DNA of 64,000 bases, taken from contig NZ_JAEUAO010000003.1 in assembly GCF_019511375.1 (NCBI RefSeq), forward strand, positions 682,001 through 746,000, written 5' to 3'. The translations under genes were made by a program, and so were the position numbers. Source of the stretch: Rhizobium herbae (GTDB taxonomy: Bacteria; Pseudomonadota; Alphaproteobacteria; Rhizobiales; Rhizobiaceae). A model generated the notes under the pieces. It ran no database searches, was not told the DNA's origin, and saw only the letters and a list, made by a program, of their open reading frames with translations. This document shows, in pieces, positions 52,415 through 61,069 of the stretch (position 1 is the first letter of the stretch; each line of letters opens with the position of its first letter).

Positions 52415-53431
52415 ATGTCGATCATCGGAAAATCTGCACTGCTCTCGGCGACCTTGTTGCTCGGCGCGAGCGCTGTGTCGGCGGCGGAGCTTAATATCTA
52501 CACCACGCGCGAGCCGGGTCTCGTCCAGCCGCTCCTCGATGCCTTCACGGCGGCCACTGGCACCAAAGTCAACACGGTCTTTCTCAAGGACGGACTGGTC
52601 GAGCGCGTCGCAGCCGAAGGCGAAAGCTCGCCGGCCGATATCCTGATGACCGTCGATGCTGGCAATCTCGTCGATCTCGCCGAAAAGGGCGTCACCCAGC
52701 CGGTCGAGTCTGCTATTTTGACGCAGTCTATCCCGGAGCAACTGCGCGATGCGAAGGGCAATTGGTTTGCCCTCTCCATGCGCGCCCGCGTCGTCTATGC
52801 GGCGAAGGACCTCGATCTCGCAGCCCTCAACTACGAGGATCTGGCCGATCCGAAATGGAAGGGCAAGATTTGCATTCGCTCCGGCCAGCATCCGTACAAC
52901 ACCGCGCTCTTTGCGGACTACATCGCTCATTACGGCACTGAAGCGACGGAGAAATGGCTCGCCGGCGTCAAGGACAATCTGGCGCGCAAGGCAGCCGGCG
53001 GCGACCGCGACGGCGCCAAGGATATTGCCGGAGGGATTTGCGATATCGCCATTGCCAACTCCTATTATGTCGGCCTCATGCGCTCGGGCAAGGGCGGTGA
53101 GGAGCAGGCAGCCTGGGGCAATGCCATCAAGGTCATCCTGCCGACCTTCAAGGATGGCGGAACGCAGGTCAACGTCAGTGGCGCTGCGGTCGCAAAACAT
53201 GCGCCGAACAAGGAGGAAGCCGTAAAGCTCTTGGAGTACCTCGTCTCCGACGAGGCCCAGAAGATCTACGCGGAAGCAAATTTCGAGTATCCGGTGAAGC
53301 CGGGTGCCGCGACAGACCCGATCATCGCATCTTTCGGTGAACTGAAGATCGATCCGAAGCCTTTGACGGAAATTGTCAGCCATCGTAAGCAGGCAAGCGA
53401 ACTGGTCGACAAGGTCGGCTTCGACAACTAA
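52415..53431 (+). CDS. fbpA: Ferric iron ABC transporter substrate-binding protein
   Basis: Periplasmic Fe(III)-binding protein of 338 residues. Signal peptide 1-23 (LLLGASAVSA-AEL). Typical FbpA/FutA segments: LNIYTTREPGLVQPLLDAFTAATG, DILMTVDAGNLVDLAEKGV, KGKICIRSGQHPYN and IANSYYVGLM, whose adjacent tyrosines are iron ligands in the family. GGAGG precedes the ATG. Placed between its ATPase and permease. Confidence 0.93.
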   Translation: MSIIGKSALLSATLLLGASAVSAAELNIYTTREPGLVQPLLDAFTAATGTKVNTVFLKDGLVERVAAEGESSPADILMTVDAGNLVDLAEKGVTQPVESAILTQSIPEQLRDAKGNWFALSMRARVVYAAKDLDLAALNYEDLADPKWKGKICIRSGQHPYNTALFADYIAHYGTEATEKWLAGVKDNLARKAAGGDRDGAKDIAGGICDIAIANSYYVGLMRSGKGGEEQAAWGNAIKVILPTFKDGGTQVNVSGAAVAKHAPNKEEAVKLLEYLVSDEAQKIYAEANFEYPVKPGAATDPIIASFGELKIDPKPLTEIVSHRKQASELVDKVGFDN

Positions 53432-53436
53432 AACAG

Positions 53437-53470
53437 GAAGGCGCCGGCGGTGTGTGCGGGCGCCTTCTTG
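53437..53470 (+). terminator. Intercistronic hairpin / attenuator between fbpA and fbpB
   Basis: Perfect 9-bp stem GAAGGCGCC (53437-53445) / GGCGCCTTC (53459-53467), loop 13, followed by TTGT. It begins 5 nt after the fbpA stop and could reduce read-through into the permease so that binding protein is made in excess. Confidence 0.55.
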
Positions 53471-53495
53471 TCGCCGATGAATTGGATAGCCCTTG

Positions 53496-55160
53496 ATGAC
53501 CAGCGCCGCACGAAGCCGGCACCGGCGCTCGACCGGATCCAGATGGCTGGTCTGCACGGGCGCCGTCGCCTGTTTCGTCATGCTGCCGTTCCTGGCGTTG
53601 TTGCTGCAGGCGGCACAGGGATCCGCGGGACTGTGGTCGCATCTTGTCTCAACTGTCCTGCCCGTCGCGCTGATGGATACGATCATCCTTTTGTCCGGAG
53701 TCGGTCTGATCGCTGCCATTATTGGAACGACGACGGCCTGGCTTGTCACGGCCTATATGTTTCCAGGCCGCCGGGTGCTGGAATGGGCGCTGCTCCTTCC
53801 TTTGGCAGTGCCAACCTATATTATCGCTTATGCCTATCTCGACATCCTCCATCCAATAGGGCCGGTGCAGGGGGCGGTGCGATGGCTGCTCGGCTATTCC
53901 AGCCCGAGGGAGTTTCGCCTGCCGGATTTGCGCTCGATGACCGGCTGCATCGTGCTTCTTGGTTTTGTCCTCTATCCTTACGTCTACATCCCCGTTCGGG
54001 CGATGTTCCTGACGCAGGCCGCCAATCTGATCGAGGCTGCAAGAACGCTCGGCGTTTCCAGGCGCGCGATCTTCTGGCGTGTCGCCCTGCCGCTGGCGCG
54101 GCCCGCGGTTGCCGTCGGGGTCAGTCTTGCGCTGATGGAAACGCTCAACGATATCGGCGCCTCCGAGTTTCTCGGCGTCAGGACGCTGACCGTCTCCATC
54201 TACACCACCTGGGTCACCCGGTCTGATCTGCCGGGGGCGGCACAGATTGCCCTGGCATTGCTTGCGATGGTCGTGGCCCTGGTGGCGTGGGAACGATGGG
54301 GCAGGGGAAAGCAGCGCTACGCGTCGAGCGCGCAGCGTAGTCGGGCCTTCGAACCCGGCCGTGTTTCTTCGGCGACTGGTCTGCTTCTGTTCATCGCAGG
54401 GCTTCTGCCGATACTTGTCGGTTTTGCCGCTCCTGCGGCCTACCTCGTCGTCGCGGCCTGGAAAAGGGTGGAATTTGCCGGGTTTTCGTCGCGGTTCTTC
54501 TATGAGGCCGCCAACACCATCGGCCTGGCGGCCGCTGCGACTGCCATGACGGTTGTTTTCGGCCTGCTGGTTGCCTATGCCGGGCGCTTGCGCCCCGGCC
54601 TCCTGACATTCTGGTTTCACCGGCTCTCGACGCTCGGCTACGCCGCCCCCGGTACGGTCGTGGCAATCGGCATCCTCATCGTGCTTGGAACATTCGATCG
54701 GTTCGTCGACCACACGGCGATCGCCTGGTTCGGCATCTCGACCGGGTTGCTGACCATGGGATCGAGTGCAGCGCTGCTCTATGCCTATACGGTGCGATTT
54801 CTTGCCATTTCGGCTGGCGGTATCGAGGCGGGACTTTCACGTATCCCCATCTCGTTTGATCATGCCGCCCGCACCCTGGGCCAGTCGAAGATGGGCGCCT
54901 TCCGATATGTCCATCTGCCGCTGTCCAAGGCTGCGATTACTGCCGCCGGACTGTTGGTCTTCGTGGACTGTGTCAAGGAGCTTCCCGCCACCCTGCTTTT
55001 ACGCCCGCTGAACGTCGAGACCTTTGCGACGCATCTCTACGGCGAGGCGGCGAGGGGCACCTATGAAGAGGCATCCATCGCCGCTCTCGCCATCGTCGCC
55101 ATCGGCATCCTGCCTGTTATCCTGCTGTCGAGAATGGGCCGTGTCTCCACCCGGCCCTAG
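53496..55160 (+). CDS. fbpB: Ferric iron ABC transporter permease (fused two-domain)
   Basis: Permease of 554 residues with two homologous halves of about six helices each, the FbpB arrangement. Each half has an EAA loop: EAARTLGVSRRAIFWRVALPLARP (about 177-200) and DHAARTLGQSKMGAFRYVHLPLSKA (about 455-480). ATG 53496 is preferred over the TTG one codon earlier. The ribosome site is weak, in keeping with low expression after the hairpin. Confidence 0.92.
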   Translation: MTSAARSRHRRSTGSRWLVCTGAVACFVMLPFLALLLQAAQGSAGLWSHLVSTVLPVALMDTIILLSGVGLIAAIIGTTTAWLVTAYMFPGRRVLEWALLLPLAVPTYIIAYAYLDILHPIGPVQGAVRWLLGYSSPREFRLPDLRSMTGCIVLLGFVLYPYVYIPVRAMFLTQAANLIEAARTLGVSRRAIFWRVALPLARPAVAVGVSLALMETLNDIGASEFLGVRTLTVSIYTTWVTRSDLPGAAQIALALLAMVVALVAWERWGRGKQRYASSAQRSRAFEPGRVSSATGLLLFIAGLLPILVGFAAPAAYLVVAAWKRVEFAGFSSRFFYEAANTIGLAAAATAMTVVFGLLVAYAGRLRPGLLTFWFHRLSTLGYAAPGTVVAIGILIVLGTFDRFVDHTAIAWFGISTGLLTMGSSAALLYAYTVRFLAISAGGIEAGLSRIPISFDHAARTLGQSKMGAFRYVHLPLSKAAITAAGLLVFVDCVKELPATLLLRPLNVETFATHLYGEAARGTYEEASIAALAIVAIGILPVILLSRMGRVSTRP

Positions 55161-55161
55161 T

Positions 55162-55956
55162 TCAAATCGCGCCCGCTGCCGGCATGAGGTGTTCGGCGCC
55201 ATTGCCGGACAGGATTGCCGCCAGCATCCAGATTGCCATGGCCACCATCATCAGGTTCTCCGTCAAGGAGACGAAGCCGAGCGGCACGTTGCTGGCGCCA
55301 CCGACGCAGGCGCATTTGAGTTCCCGCTTGTCGATATAGACCGCCTTGAATACCGAAATGGACCCAATCGTGCCGATGAACAGCGCGACGGGAATCGAAA
55401 TCCAGTTCAGCGCTCCTGCAACCATGAGGATGCCCGCCCCGAGTTCTGCAAACGGGTAGATATAGCTGTAGCGGACCCAGCGCTTGGCCAGCAGGTCGTA
55501 GTTCAGGAACATCGTCGAGAACCCCTCGACGTTCTGCAGCTTCAATAGGGCGAGCACCGCCATGGTGAACGCGATGAACCACTCGGCCGCACGCACCGTG
55601 ACGATGTCGCCATAGGCGGCATAGCTTGTGGCGAGCGCCATCAGGGCCGTCACGGCAAATACAGCCATGACAGGACGATAGGTAACGGCCTTCGGGTCAT
55701 GGACAGGCTTGCCAAAATGGCGGCGCAAATCGTCATAGCCGCCGACGCGTGCGCCATTGAGAAAGGCTTGCGGCGTCGTCTTGACGTTGTGCTCGGCCTT
55801 GAAAGCGTCGGTCTGCTCGCGCGAGGTCAGCCACCGGTCGTCGACTGTATAGCCTTCGCGCTGCAGGAGATTCTTGGCCTTCAGCCCGTAGGGGCAGATA
55901 TGTTTAGCCATGACCATCCGGTAGAGCGTGGCCTGTTTGGGTACGCGGTCAAGCAT
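55162..55956 (-). CDS. Glutaredoxin-MauE/DoxX fusion membrane protein
   Basis: A 264-residue protein. Residues 1-82 form a glutaredoxin-like domain with a single active-site cysteine (Cys21 in ICPYG, where classical glutaredoxins have CPYC) and the cis-proline TTPQ at 60-63. Residues 92-250 form a MauE/DoxX-like bundle of about four helices, with a conserved CxC (ELKCACVGG). Such proteins serve redox or metal stress. ATG 55956 is chosen; longer starts run into the operator. It is divergent from a MerR-family gene whose operator lies in its promoter. Convergent with fbpB, 1 nt apart. Confidence 0.83.
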   Translation of the reverse strand: MLDRVPKQATLYRMVMAKHICPYGLKAKNLLQREGYTVDDRWLTSREQTDAFKAEHNVKTTPQAFLNGARVGGYDDLRRHFGKPVHDPKAVTYRPVMAVFAVTALMALATSYAAYGDIVTVRAAEWFIAFTMAVLALLKLQNVEGFSTMFLNYDLLAKRWVRYSYIYPFAELGAGILMVAGALNWISIPVALFIGTIGSISVFKAVYIDKRELKCACVGGASNVPLGFVSLTENLMMVAMAIWMLAAILSGNGAEHLMPAAGAI

Positions 55957-56001
55957 GGTGCAATCTTTCATTTCGGTTGGTTTTATCGATTGCCGGAAGT
56001 A

Positions 56002-56029
56002 TAAGGTCCGTACCATGGTACGGAGTCAA
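56002..56029 (-). promoter_or_regulatory. MerR-type operator/promoter
   Basis: TCCGTACCATGGTACGGA (56007-56024) is a perfect 18-bp palindrome. On the minus strand it is flanked by TTGACT (-35) and TTATACT (-10) with a spacer of about 19-20 bp, the over-long spacer of MerR-activated promoters. The -35 and half-site sequence closely resembles the classical mercury operator TTGACTCCGTACATG. It drives the glutaredoxin-MauE gene and overlaps the regulator's upstream region. Confidence 0.85.
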
Positions 56030-56032
56030 GCG

Positions 56033-56440
56033 ATGAAGAACATGACGATTGCAGCGCTCGCCCGCGAAGGCGGCGTCGGCGTCGAGACGGTCCGCTTCTA
56101 CCAGCGGCGGCGCCTGCTCGATACACCGGAACGGACAGGTGGTGTGGGTCTCGTCGGCGGTGTTCGGCGCTATGGGGAAGAGGACGTCCGCCGCCTTCGT
56201 TTCATTCGCTCGGCCCAATCGGCCGGTTTCACGCTCGATCAGATTGGCGAATTGCTGCAACTGGATGCCGGTGAAGATCGGCAGCGCGCCCGCACGCTTG
56301 CCGCCGAGCGCATCGCGGCTCTCGACGCCAAGATCGCCGAACTGCAGGCGGCGCGCGATTCGCTCCGCCGGCTCGCCCATGCCTGTGGTTCCACCTCAAG
56401 TGGCCCGTGCCCCATCATCACCGCCTTCGATCGGGAATGA
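56033..56440 (+). CDS. MerR family transcriptional regulator, mercury-operator type
   Basis: Regulator of 135 residues. The N-terminal DNA-binding part (MTIAALAREGGVGVETVRFYQRRRLL) is close to MerR; a dimerisation helix follows from about 80. Of the three mercury-binding cysteines, Cys82 is replaced by Arg (LDAGEDRQRA), and the C-terminal pair is ACGSTSSGPCP, one residue shorter than in MerR. It therefore may sense another metal or a thiol stress. ATG 56033 is preferred; ATG 56015 lies in the operator palindrome. Confidence 0.85.
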   Translation: MKNMTIAALAREGGVGVETVRFYQRRRLLDTPERTGGVGLVGGVRRYGEEDVRRLRFIRSAQSAGFTLDQIGELLQLDAGEDRQRARTLAAERIAALDAKIAELQAARDSLRRLAHACGSTSSGPCPIITAFDRE

Positions 56441-56529
56441 TCGGTCGAGATCAATCGGACTATTGAGCGCGTCCCTGCCGATGGGATGGCAGGCACATGA
56501 ACGCGATTGAATTGCACGATCCGATCGGC

Positions 56530-57258
56530 TTAGCCAGCGTCTCCAGGGATGTCGAGAGCGTGCTCACGTCCTTCGACGGCAAAGGGGCCTGTCACAGCCT
56601 CGTCAGTCGGCAATATTGACCAGCGCAACAGCGCGTCGCCACCCGCTGCGGTCAGTCCGTAAATGCCGCGGTCGAGACGCTCGAACCAGCCGTAGACATT
56701 GCCCCGCAAGATGTTGGCTGCCGCCGGTACGATGGCCTTCAGGTCCTTTGGGCGTAGCGGCCCATCGCGCAGGGCAGCGGCGCAGGCCAGCGCTTGCTGG
56801 CGATAGGCCGTCATGATCGGCGCTCTCGTACTTCCCCCGACTGCAGGATCGCCCTTCCGGCGCTTGTGCTCGTCCATCAGACGCGAGCGCTTGCGAAGAT
56901 TCTTGCGCGGCATCGGCGCAATCGGGCTGACGATGACATCGACGGTGCCATTATCGGCGACGCCAAGCATGCCGAAGCCCAGCCGGCGGCAGAGGTCGCG
57001 GTAGCGGCGGTCGCTTTCACGGCCCTTTCCCCTGGCCGAAACCCGGGCTGCAATCCACACTTCGTCGCTGGCCGATGCCCTGTCGACAGCCTGCAGGATG
57101 AGTTCGAGATTGAAGCTTAGTTTCAATTCGCAGATGACGACGACCGGCGGTTCGTCGACGGTAAGCCCCACGATGTCGCAGCCGGCGATTTCGCCCTTGA
57201 CGCTGTACCCGGCGGCCTCAAGGAAGCGCTTGATCGGCAGATAGAGCGTGGTCTCCAA
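56530..57258 (-). CDS. DUF2161 family protein (PD-(D/E)xK-like)
   Basis: A 242-residue protein of the DUF2161 family, found in rhizobia and annotated as a putative phosphodiesterase. A nuclease-like pattern is visible: Asp28 (AGCDIVGL) and Glu44-x-Lys46 (VVICELKLSF). The second half (from about 160) resembles a winged-helix segment (DLKAIVPAAANILRGNVYGWFERLDRGIYGLT). The TTG at 57258 is chosen: GAGG lies 7 nt upstream and homologues start METxLYLP. Function unproven. Confidence 0.78.
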   Translation of the reverse strand: METTLYLPIKRFLEAAGYSVKGEIAGCDIVGLTVDEPPVVVICELKLSFNLELILQAVDRASASDEVWIAARVSARGKGRESDRRYRDLCRRLGFGMLGVADNGTVDVIVSPIAPMPRKNLRKRSRLMDEHKRRKGDPAVGGSTRAPIMTAYRQQALACAAALRDGPLRPKDLKAIVPAAANILRGNVYGWFERLDRGIYGLTAAGGDALLRWSILPTDEAVTGPFAVEGREHALDIPGDAG

Positions 57259-57437
57259 ATCATGTCCTCGATTGTTCGCGCCACGGTCTTGGCGCGTTTC
57301 GCGGAGGAGATCAACAAAAGGGTGCAATTTTGTCTGCGGATGCCGCTGCTGGAGTGGCTGAGACAGGGTCACATCCAAACCGGAAGAACCAGCATCCGAT
57401 GCAACGCGCGTGGCGGCCGCTGGCGGGCGTGAGCCGT

Positions 57438-57941
57438 TCATCCGTCGATGTGCCATGCATCGGTCAGAACACCGGGATTGCCTCCGATCGGGTCAGCCAG
57501 GGGCAAGGGTAACGCGCGGATAGTCTGCAGCTCCCTCGGGCCGGCAGCCCCCGTCTTGATGTCCGCCGTCTGGTTCGGCGGGTAAGCGCCGACGACCAGA
57601 AAGTCCGGACCGGCGCTGATCCGGCAATGTCCCGTCCCCGCCGGCAGGACGATGCAGTCGCCTGCCGATACGTCGATCTGGCGACCGCCGGCTCCACCGA
57701 TCAAAAGCCGGGCCTCGCCACGGGCGATGCCCAGCACCTCATGGGCGCCGGCGTGGTAGTGCTGGTAGGAAAAAACGCCGTTGCGCCAGCAATTCTCCCA
57801 ACCGTTTTGAGCAAAACGATTTTCGAATACGGTGGCGAGATCGGCCTCGTCTGCAAGGGCATGATGGTAAACCACCACCGGTAATTCGGGGTTGTTCGGC
57901 ACCCAGTCGCTTGCTCCGAACAGAATGGTCTCGACGCGCAT
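57438..57941 (-). CDS. YjlB-like cupin protein
   Basis: A 167-residue single-domain cupin. Metal-site residues of the fold are in YQHYHAGAHEVLGIARGEARLLIGG (about 59-84) and VLPAGTGHCRISAGPDFLVVGAYPP. It closely follows the YjlB pattern. Function unknown. The ATG at 57941 has GAAGGG upstream. It lies 16 nt after the Gre-like gene, on the same strand. Confidence 0.8.
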   Translation of the reverse strand: MRVETILFGASDWVPNNPELPVVVYHHALADEADLATVFENRFAQNGWENCWRNGVFSYQHYHAGAHEVLGIARGEARLLIGGAGGRQIDVSAGDCIVLPAGTGHCRISAGPDFLVVGAYPPNQTADIKTGAAGPRELQTIRALPLPLADPIGGNPGVLTDAWHIDG

Positions 57942-57957
57942 GTCGCACCCTTCGGTC

Positions 57958-58434
57958 CTATTGCGAGGCACCTTTTACCGACAGAACGAGGATTTCTTCC
58001 TCCCGTCCGCCCGCTTCGAACTCGACGACATCACCGGGGCGTGCGCCTTCCAGCGCCCGCGCCAGAGGGGAGGTCCAGGCGATCGTTCCAGCCGCCGGAT
58101 CGGCCTCATCCTCGCCGACGATGTGGAGATGTTTGGTTTCGCCACCGCGTTTGATCGCAACATAGGTTCCAAATGTGACGGTGGTGGGAGCTTCCGGTGG
58201 TTCGACGATTTCCATCCTGGCGTGACGCGCATGCCAGTACCGCAGTTCACGCCTGAGCGTGGCCAGTGCATCGTTATCACCAGATGCTCCGATCTGACGG
58301 TCCAGCGATTCCATGGCCTGCTCGATTTGGCGCGCTCCGTTCGGCGTCACGAGATTGCGGGCGGAGCTAATCGCTCGCTCCAAGATAGGTGGGGGAGGGG
58401 CGTCGTCGACCTCCCGGGTAAATGCTCGGCTCAT
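57958..58434 (-). CDS. GreA/GreB family elongation-factor-like protein
   Basis: A 158-residue protein with a short N-terminal helical part (about 20-75) and a C-terminal GreA/GreB-type FKBP-like domain (about 85-155; FGTYVAIKRGGETKHLHIVGEDEADPAAGTIAWTSPLARALEGARPGDVVEF). The C-terminal SPLARALxGxxxGD is the Gre family signature. The coiled-coil tip is shorter than in GreA, so it may bind RNA polymerase without full cleavage activity. GGAGGAG precedes the ATG at 58434. Confidence 0.83.
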   Translation of the reverse strand: MSRAFTREVDDAPPPPILERAISSARNLVTPNGARQIEQAMESLDRQIGASGDNDALATLRRELRYWHARHARMEIVEPPEAPTTVTFGTYVAIKRGGETKHLHIVGEDEADPAAGTIAWTSPLARALEGARPGDVVEFEAGGREEEILVLSVKGASQ

Positions 58435-58531
58435 GATTTTTCTCCTCCCATAGAAACGCATATAATGCTCTGGAGTTCACTTGGCAGGTTGGAAAAGACG
58501 ACTTGCCAAAAAAATCCGGACGCGGACGGTC

Positions 58532-58996
58532 TCACCCGTCCACCGGTCGCTCTCCTGCTGGTTGTATCCTCTTTTTCAGCTTGGTGCGCCGATCCCGGAT
58601 GATGTGATCGACTTTTCCGGCAAGCGCGTGATCCGGCTCGCTGTCGGCGGCTTCTCTCAGCAGCAGCGTCAACCGCTTCAATTCCGTCTCATCGAGATGT
58701 TCAATGCCCATGAAGCGGTTTTCCGCCTCGCTGGTAAGGATCAGCTCGTCCAGTTTTGCCTGGACCGCCCTGCCGTCCCGGTTCTGCGAATTCTGGAGCA
58801 CGAAGACCATCAGAAAGGTGATGATCGTCGTTCCAGTGTTGACAACAAGTTGCCACGTCTCCGAAAAGCCGAAAAAGGGCCCGGTTGCGGCCCAGACGAT
58901 GATGCCGGCGACGGCAATCACAAACGTCGCCGGCTTGCCGGTCAATTCTGCAACGCTCCCGGAAAATCTGGAAAAGAAGCTGGGGTTATGGGACAT
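58532..58996 (-). CDS. Low-affinity iron permease family (Fet4-like) membrane protein
   Basis: A 154-residue protein with two to three hydrophobic helices (about 22-40 and 50-68) and the family segment WQLVVNTGTTIITFLMVFVLQNSQNRD, then a long hydrophilic helix VQAKLDELIL. This is the small bacterial form of PF04120. Iron transport by these bacterial members is not proven. GGGAGA precedes the ATG. Confidence 0.82.
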   Translation of the reverse strand: MSHNPSFFSRFSGSVAELTGKPATFVIAVAGIIVWAATGPFFGFSETWQLVVNTGTTIITFLMVFVLQNSQNRDGRAVQAKLDELILTSEAENRFMGIEHLDETELKRLTLLLREAADSEPDHALAGKVDHIIRDRRTKLKKRIQPAGERPVDG

Positions 58997-59197
58997 GGGA
59001 CTTCTCCCTGGCGAACAAGCATGTCAGAAATTCCCCGGCGCGGCGGAAGTTCCGGACGTGGCCGCAGAGAGTGAATTTTGAGCGATATTCTTAATCTGGT
59101 CCCCCAACTCTGCACGGGTATGGAGTACCTCAACGGCTTATTGGATTTTGCGGAAAGCCGGGGAGAAGCCGCCAAGCAGCAAGGAAAGTCAGCTGAC

Positions 59198-59995
59198 ATG
59201 ATTTCGCAGATATCCGGGCTTGACGCCCGTTTCGCGCTGGCGAAAACCATAGCCAAGGAAGCTGGCGCCGTTGCGCTCGGCTATTTCAACACACGCGACA
59301 CGCTCGTGGTGGAGACGAAGCGGGACGCACAAGACGTCGTTTCCATCGCAGATCGCGAGGTGGAGAATCTCATCCGCGCGCGTGTCGCGAACATTCACGC
59401 GGAGGACGGGTTTCTCGGCGAGGAATACGGGCTTGTCGAGGGGCAATCCGGCTATACATGGATCGTCGATCCGATCGACGGCACCAGCCCTTTCGTCAAC
59501 GGCATGCCGAACTGGTGTGTGTCCATCGCCGTGCTCCAGAATGGCGAACCGGTGATCGGGGTGATCTTTTCACCGTGCCATGACGAGCTCTATGCCGCCG
59601 CCAAGGGACAGGGTGCCATCCTGAACGGCAAACTGCTGAGCCTCGATCCAAGCCGCACGATCAGGAATGCGGTGACCGGCATCGGCGCCAACAACTATGT
59701 CTCTCCCGCCGCGGTCGGCAAAATCGTAGAGAGCCTGCTGGAGGCCGGTGGTAACTTCGTCCGCAACGGGTCAGGCGCGCTGATGCTCGCTTATGTCGCT
59801 GCGGGTCGGCTGGTGGGCTATTATGAGCCTTGCATGCATGCCTGGGACTGCCTTGCCGGCTATTGCCTCGTCCATGAAGCGGGCGGGTGGTGCCACCCGT
59901 TCCCGACTGCAGGCGAACGTCTCACGAGAGGCGCGCCGGTGCTTGCGGCCGGACCGGGTGCCCGGGAGGATCTGGCGAAAATAGCTGGTCTCTAG
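59198..59995 (+). CDS. Inositol monophosphatase family phosphatase
   Basis: Mg-dependent phosphatase of 265 residues. The metal motifs of the family are present: EDGFLGEEYG (about 66-75), WIVDPIDGTSPFVNGMPNWCVSIAV (about 87-111) and HAWDCLAGYCLVHEAGGW (about 218-235). The nearest functional groups are inositol-1-phosphatases and HisN-type histidinol phosphatases; the sequence alone does not separate them. ATG 59198 has AAGGAAAG upstream and fits the family start; TTG 59078 would add forty residues. Confidence 0.85.
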   Translation: MISQISGLDARFALAKTIAKEAGAVALGYFNTRDTLVVETKRDAQDVVSIADREVENLIRARVANIHAEDGFLGEEYGLVEGQSGYTWIVDPIDGTSPFVNGMPNWCVSIAVLQNGEPVIGVIFSPCHDELYAAAKGQGAILNGKLLSLDPSRTIRNAVTGIGANNYVSPAAVGKIVESLLEAGGNFVRNGSGALMLAYVAAGRLVGYYEPCMHAWDCLAGYCLVHEAGGWCHPFPTAGERLTRGAPVLAAGPGAREDLAKIAGL

Positions 59996-60290
59996 CGCTT
60001 TGATCATTGGTTGGTGCTGTCGCGACGCGGCACCGCTGCGGCTTTAATCGCGAGCGGATCGGAAGAGTTTGTAGCTGCAGTTGAGTGGCGGGGGCTACAG
60101 CCAGGACAGGGCCACGGTCCGCCGGTATCTCAGTTTCGCCCTTCGTACTGACGGACCCCCATCACTCGCGTCGATGAAAAAGGCCAGTGCCGCCGCAGTG
60201 CAGCGGTCCTTGGATGCTTGGGGGCGGCTCGAAAAAGGGAACTTTCAGGGCAGGGGCAACGTTTGACACGGCGCGGGCGGAGACGATGCG

Positions 60291-60860
60291 ATGGAATGGC
60301 GCCATATATGTGTCGACATGCAACGGATGTTTGCCGAGGAGACGCCTTGGCATGTCCCGTGGATGGAGACGGTGCTGCCACAGATCAGGGAGCTTGCTGA
60401 GCGACACGCTCAACGAACCATCTTCACGCGTTTTGTCCCGCCGCCCAAACCGGACGATTTGCCGGGGACTTGGCGCACCTACTACCGCAAATGGTGGATG
60501 ATGACAGGCGAGCAGTTGCCGCGCGAAATGGTTGACGTCGTGCCTTGTCTGAAAAAGCTCATTCCTCCGGCCAGATGCTTTGATAAGCGCGTCTACTCGC
60601 CGTGGTTCGATGGGAGCCTGCATGCCGCCCTTTCCGGAGAACAGGTTTCGACCCTGGTCATCAGTGGCGGTGAGACGGATGTCTGCGTCATGGCCACGGT
60701 GATGGGCGCAATCGATCTCGGCTACCGCACGATTATTCTGAAAGATGCGGTCTGCAGCGTCGCCGACCAAACACACGACGCTTCCCTCGAACTGATGGGA
60801 AATCGGTTTTCCGTTCAACTTGAGGTCATGAATACAGAGGAGTTCCTTGCAAGTGCCTGA
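60291..60860 (+). CDS. Isochorismatase-family cysteine hydrolase
   Basis: A 189-residue hydrolase. The expected triad is visible: Asp9 (HICVDMQRMF), Lys in CFDKRVYSPW (about 98) and Cys in SGGETDVCVMATVMGAIDLGYR (about 132). Members hydrolyse amides or vinyl ethers (nicotinamidase, isochorismatase, others); the substrate cannot be named. GGAG lies 8 nt before the ATG. The 295 bases upstream hold no gene that I can support. Confidence 0.85.
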   Translation: MEWRHICVDMQRMFAEETPWHVPWMETVLPQIRELAERHAQRTIFTRFVPPPKPDDLPGTWRTYYRKWWMMTGEQLPREMVDVVPCLKKLIPPARCFDKRVYSPWFDGSLHAALSGEQVSTLVISGGETDVCVMATVMGAIDLGYRTIILKDAVCSVADQTHDASLELMGNRFSVQLEVMNTEEFLASA

Positions 60861-61069
60861 CAGTCGCGGCGGTTAACGAATGAATCGAAGGTTCGCGGGC
60901 GTCAGCATGGCGCTCGCAGTGTCTGCGCCTATTCTCTCGGGACGAGATGGAAGAGTGCCAGGCAGAACGGCATCGACGTCGCCGCGCCTCTGAAAACATC
61001 TGGAATCGTTAGATCACGTTGCTCGCGCTCGATATTGCAGGTTTGCCGGACACGCCATAGCGTAGAAAA

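Noticed and set aside
56474-56493. CCTGCC/GGCAGG hairpin after the MerR-type gene as terminator
   Set aside because: Six base pairs with an 8-nt loop and no T run; too weak to call.
60013-60034. GGTGC/GCACC dyad after the IMPase gene as terminator
   Set aside because: Short stem, long self-complementary loop, and no adjacent T tract.
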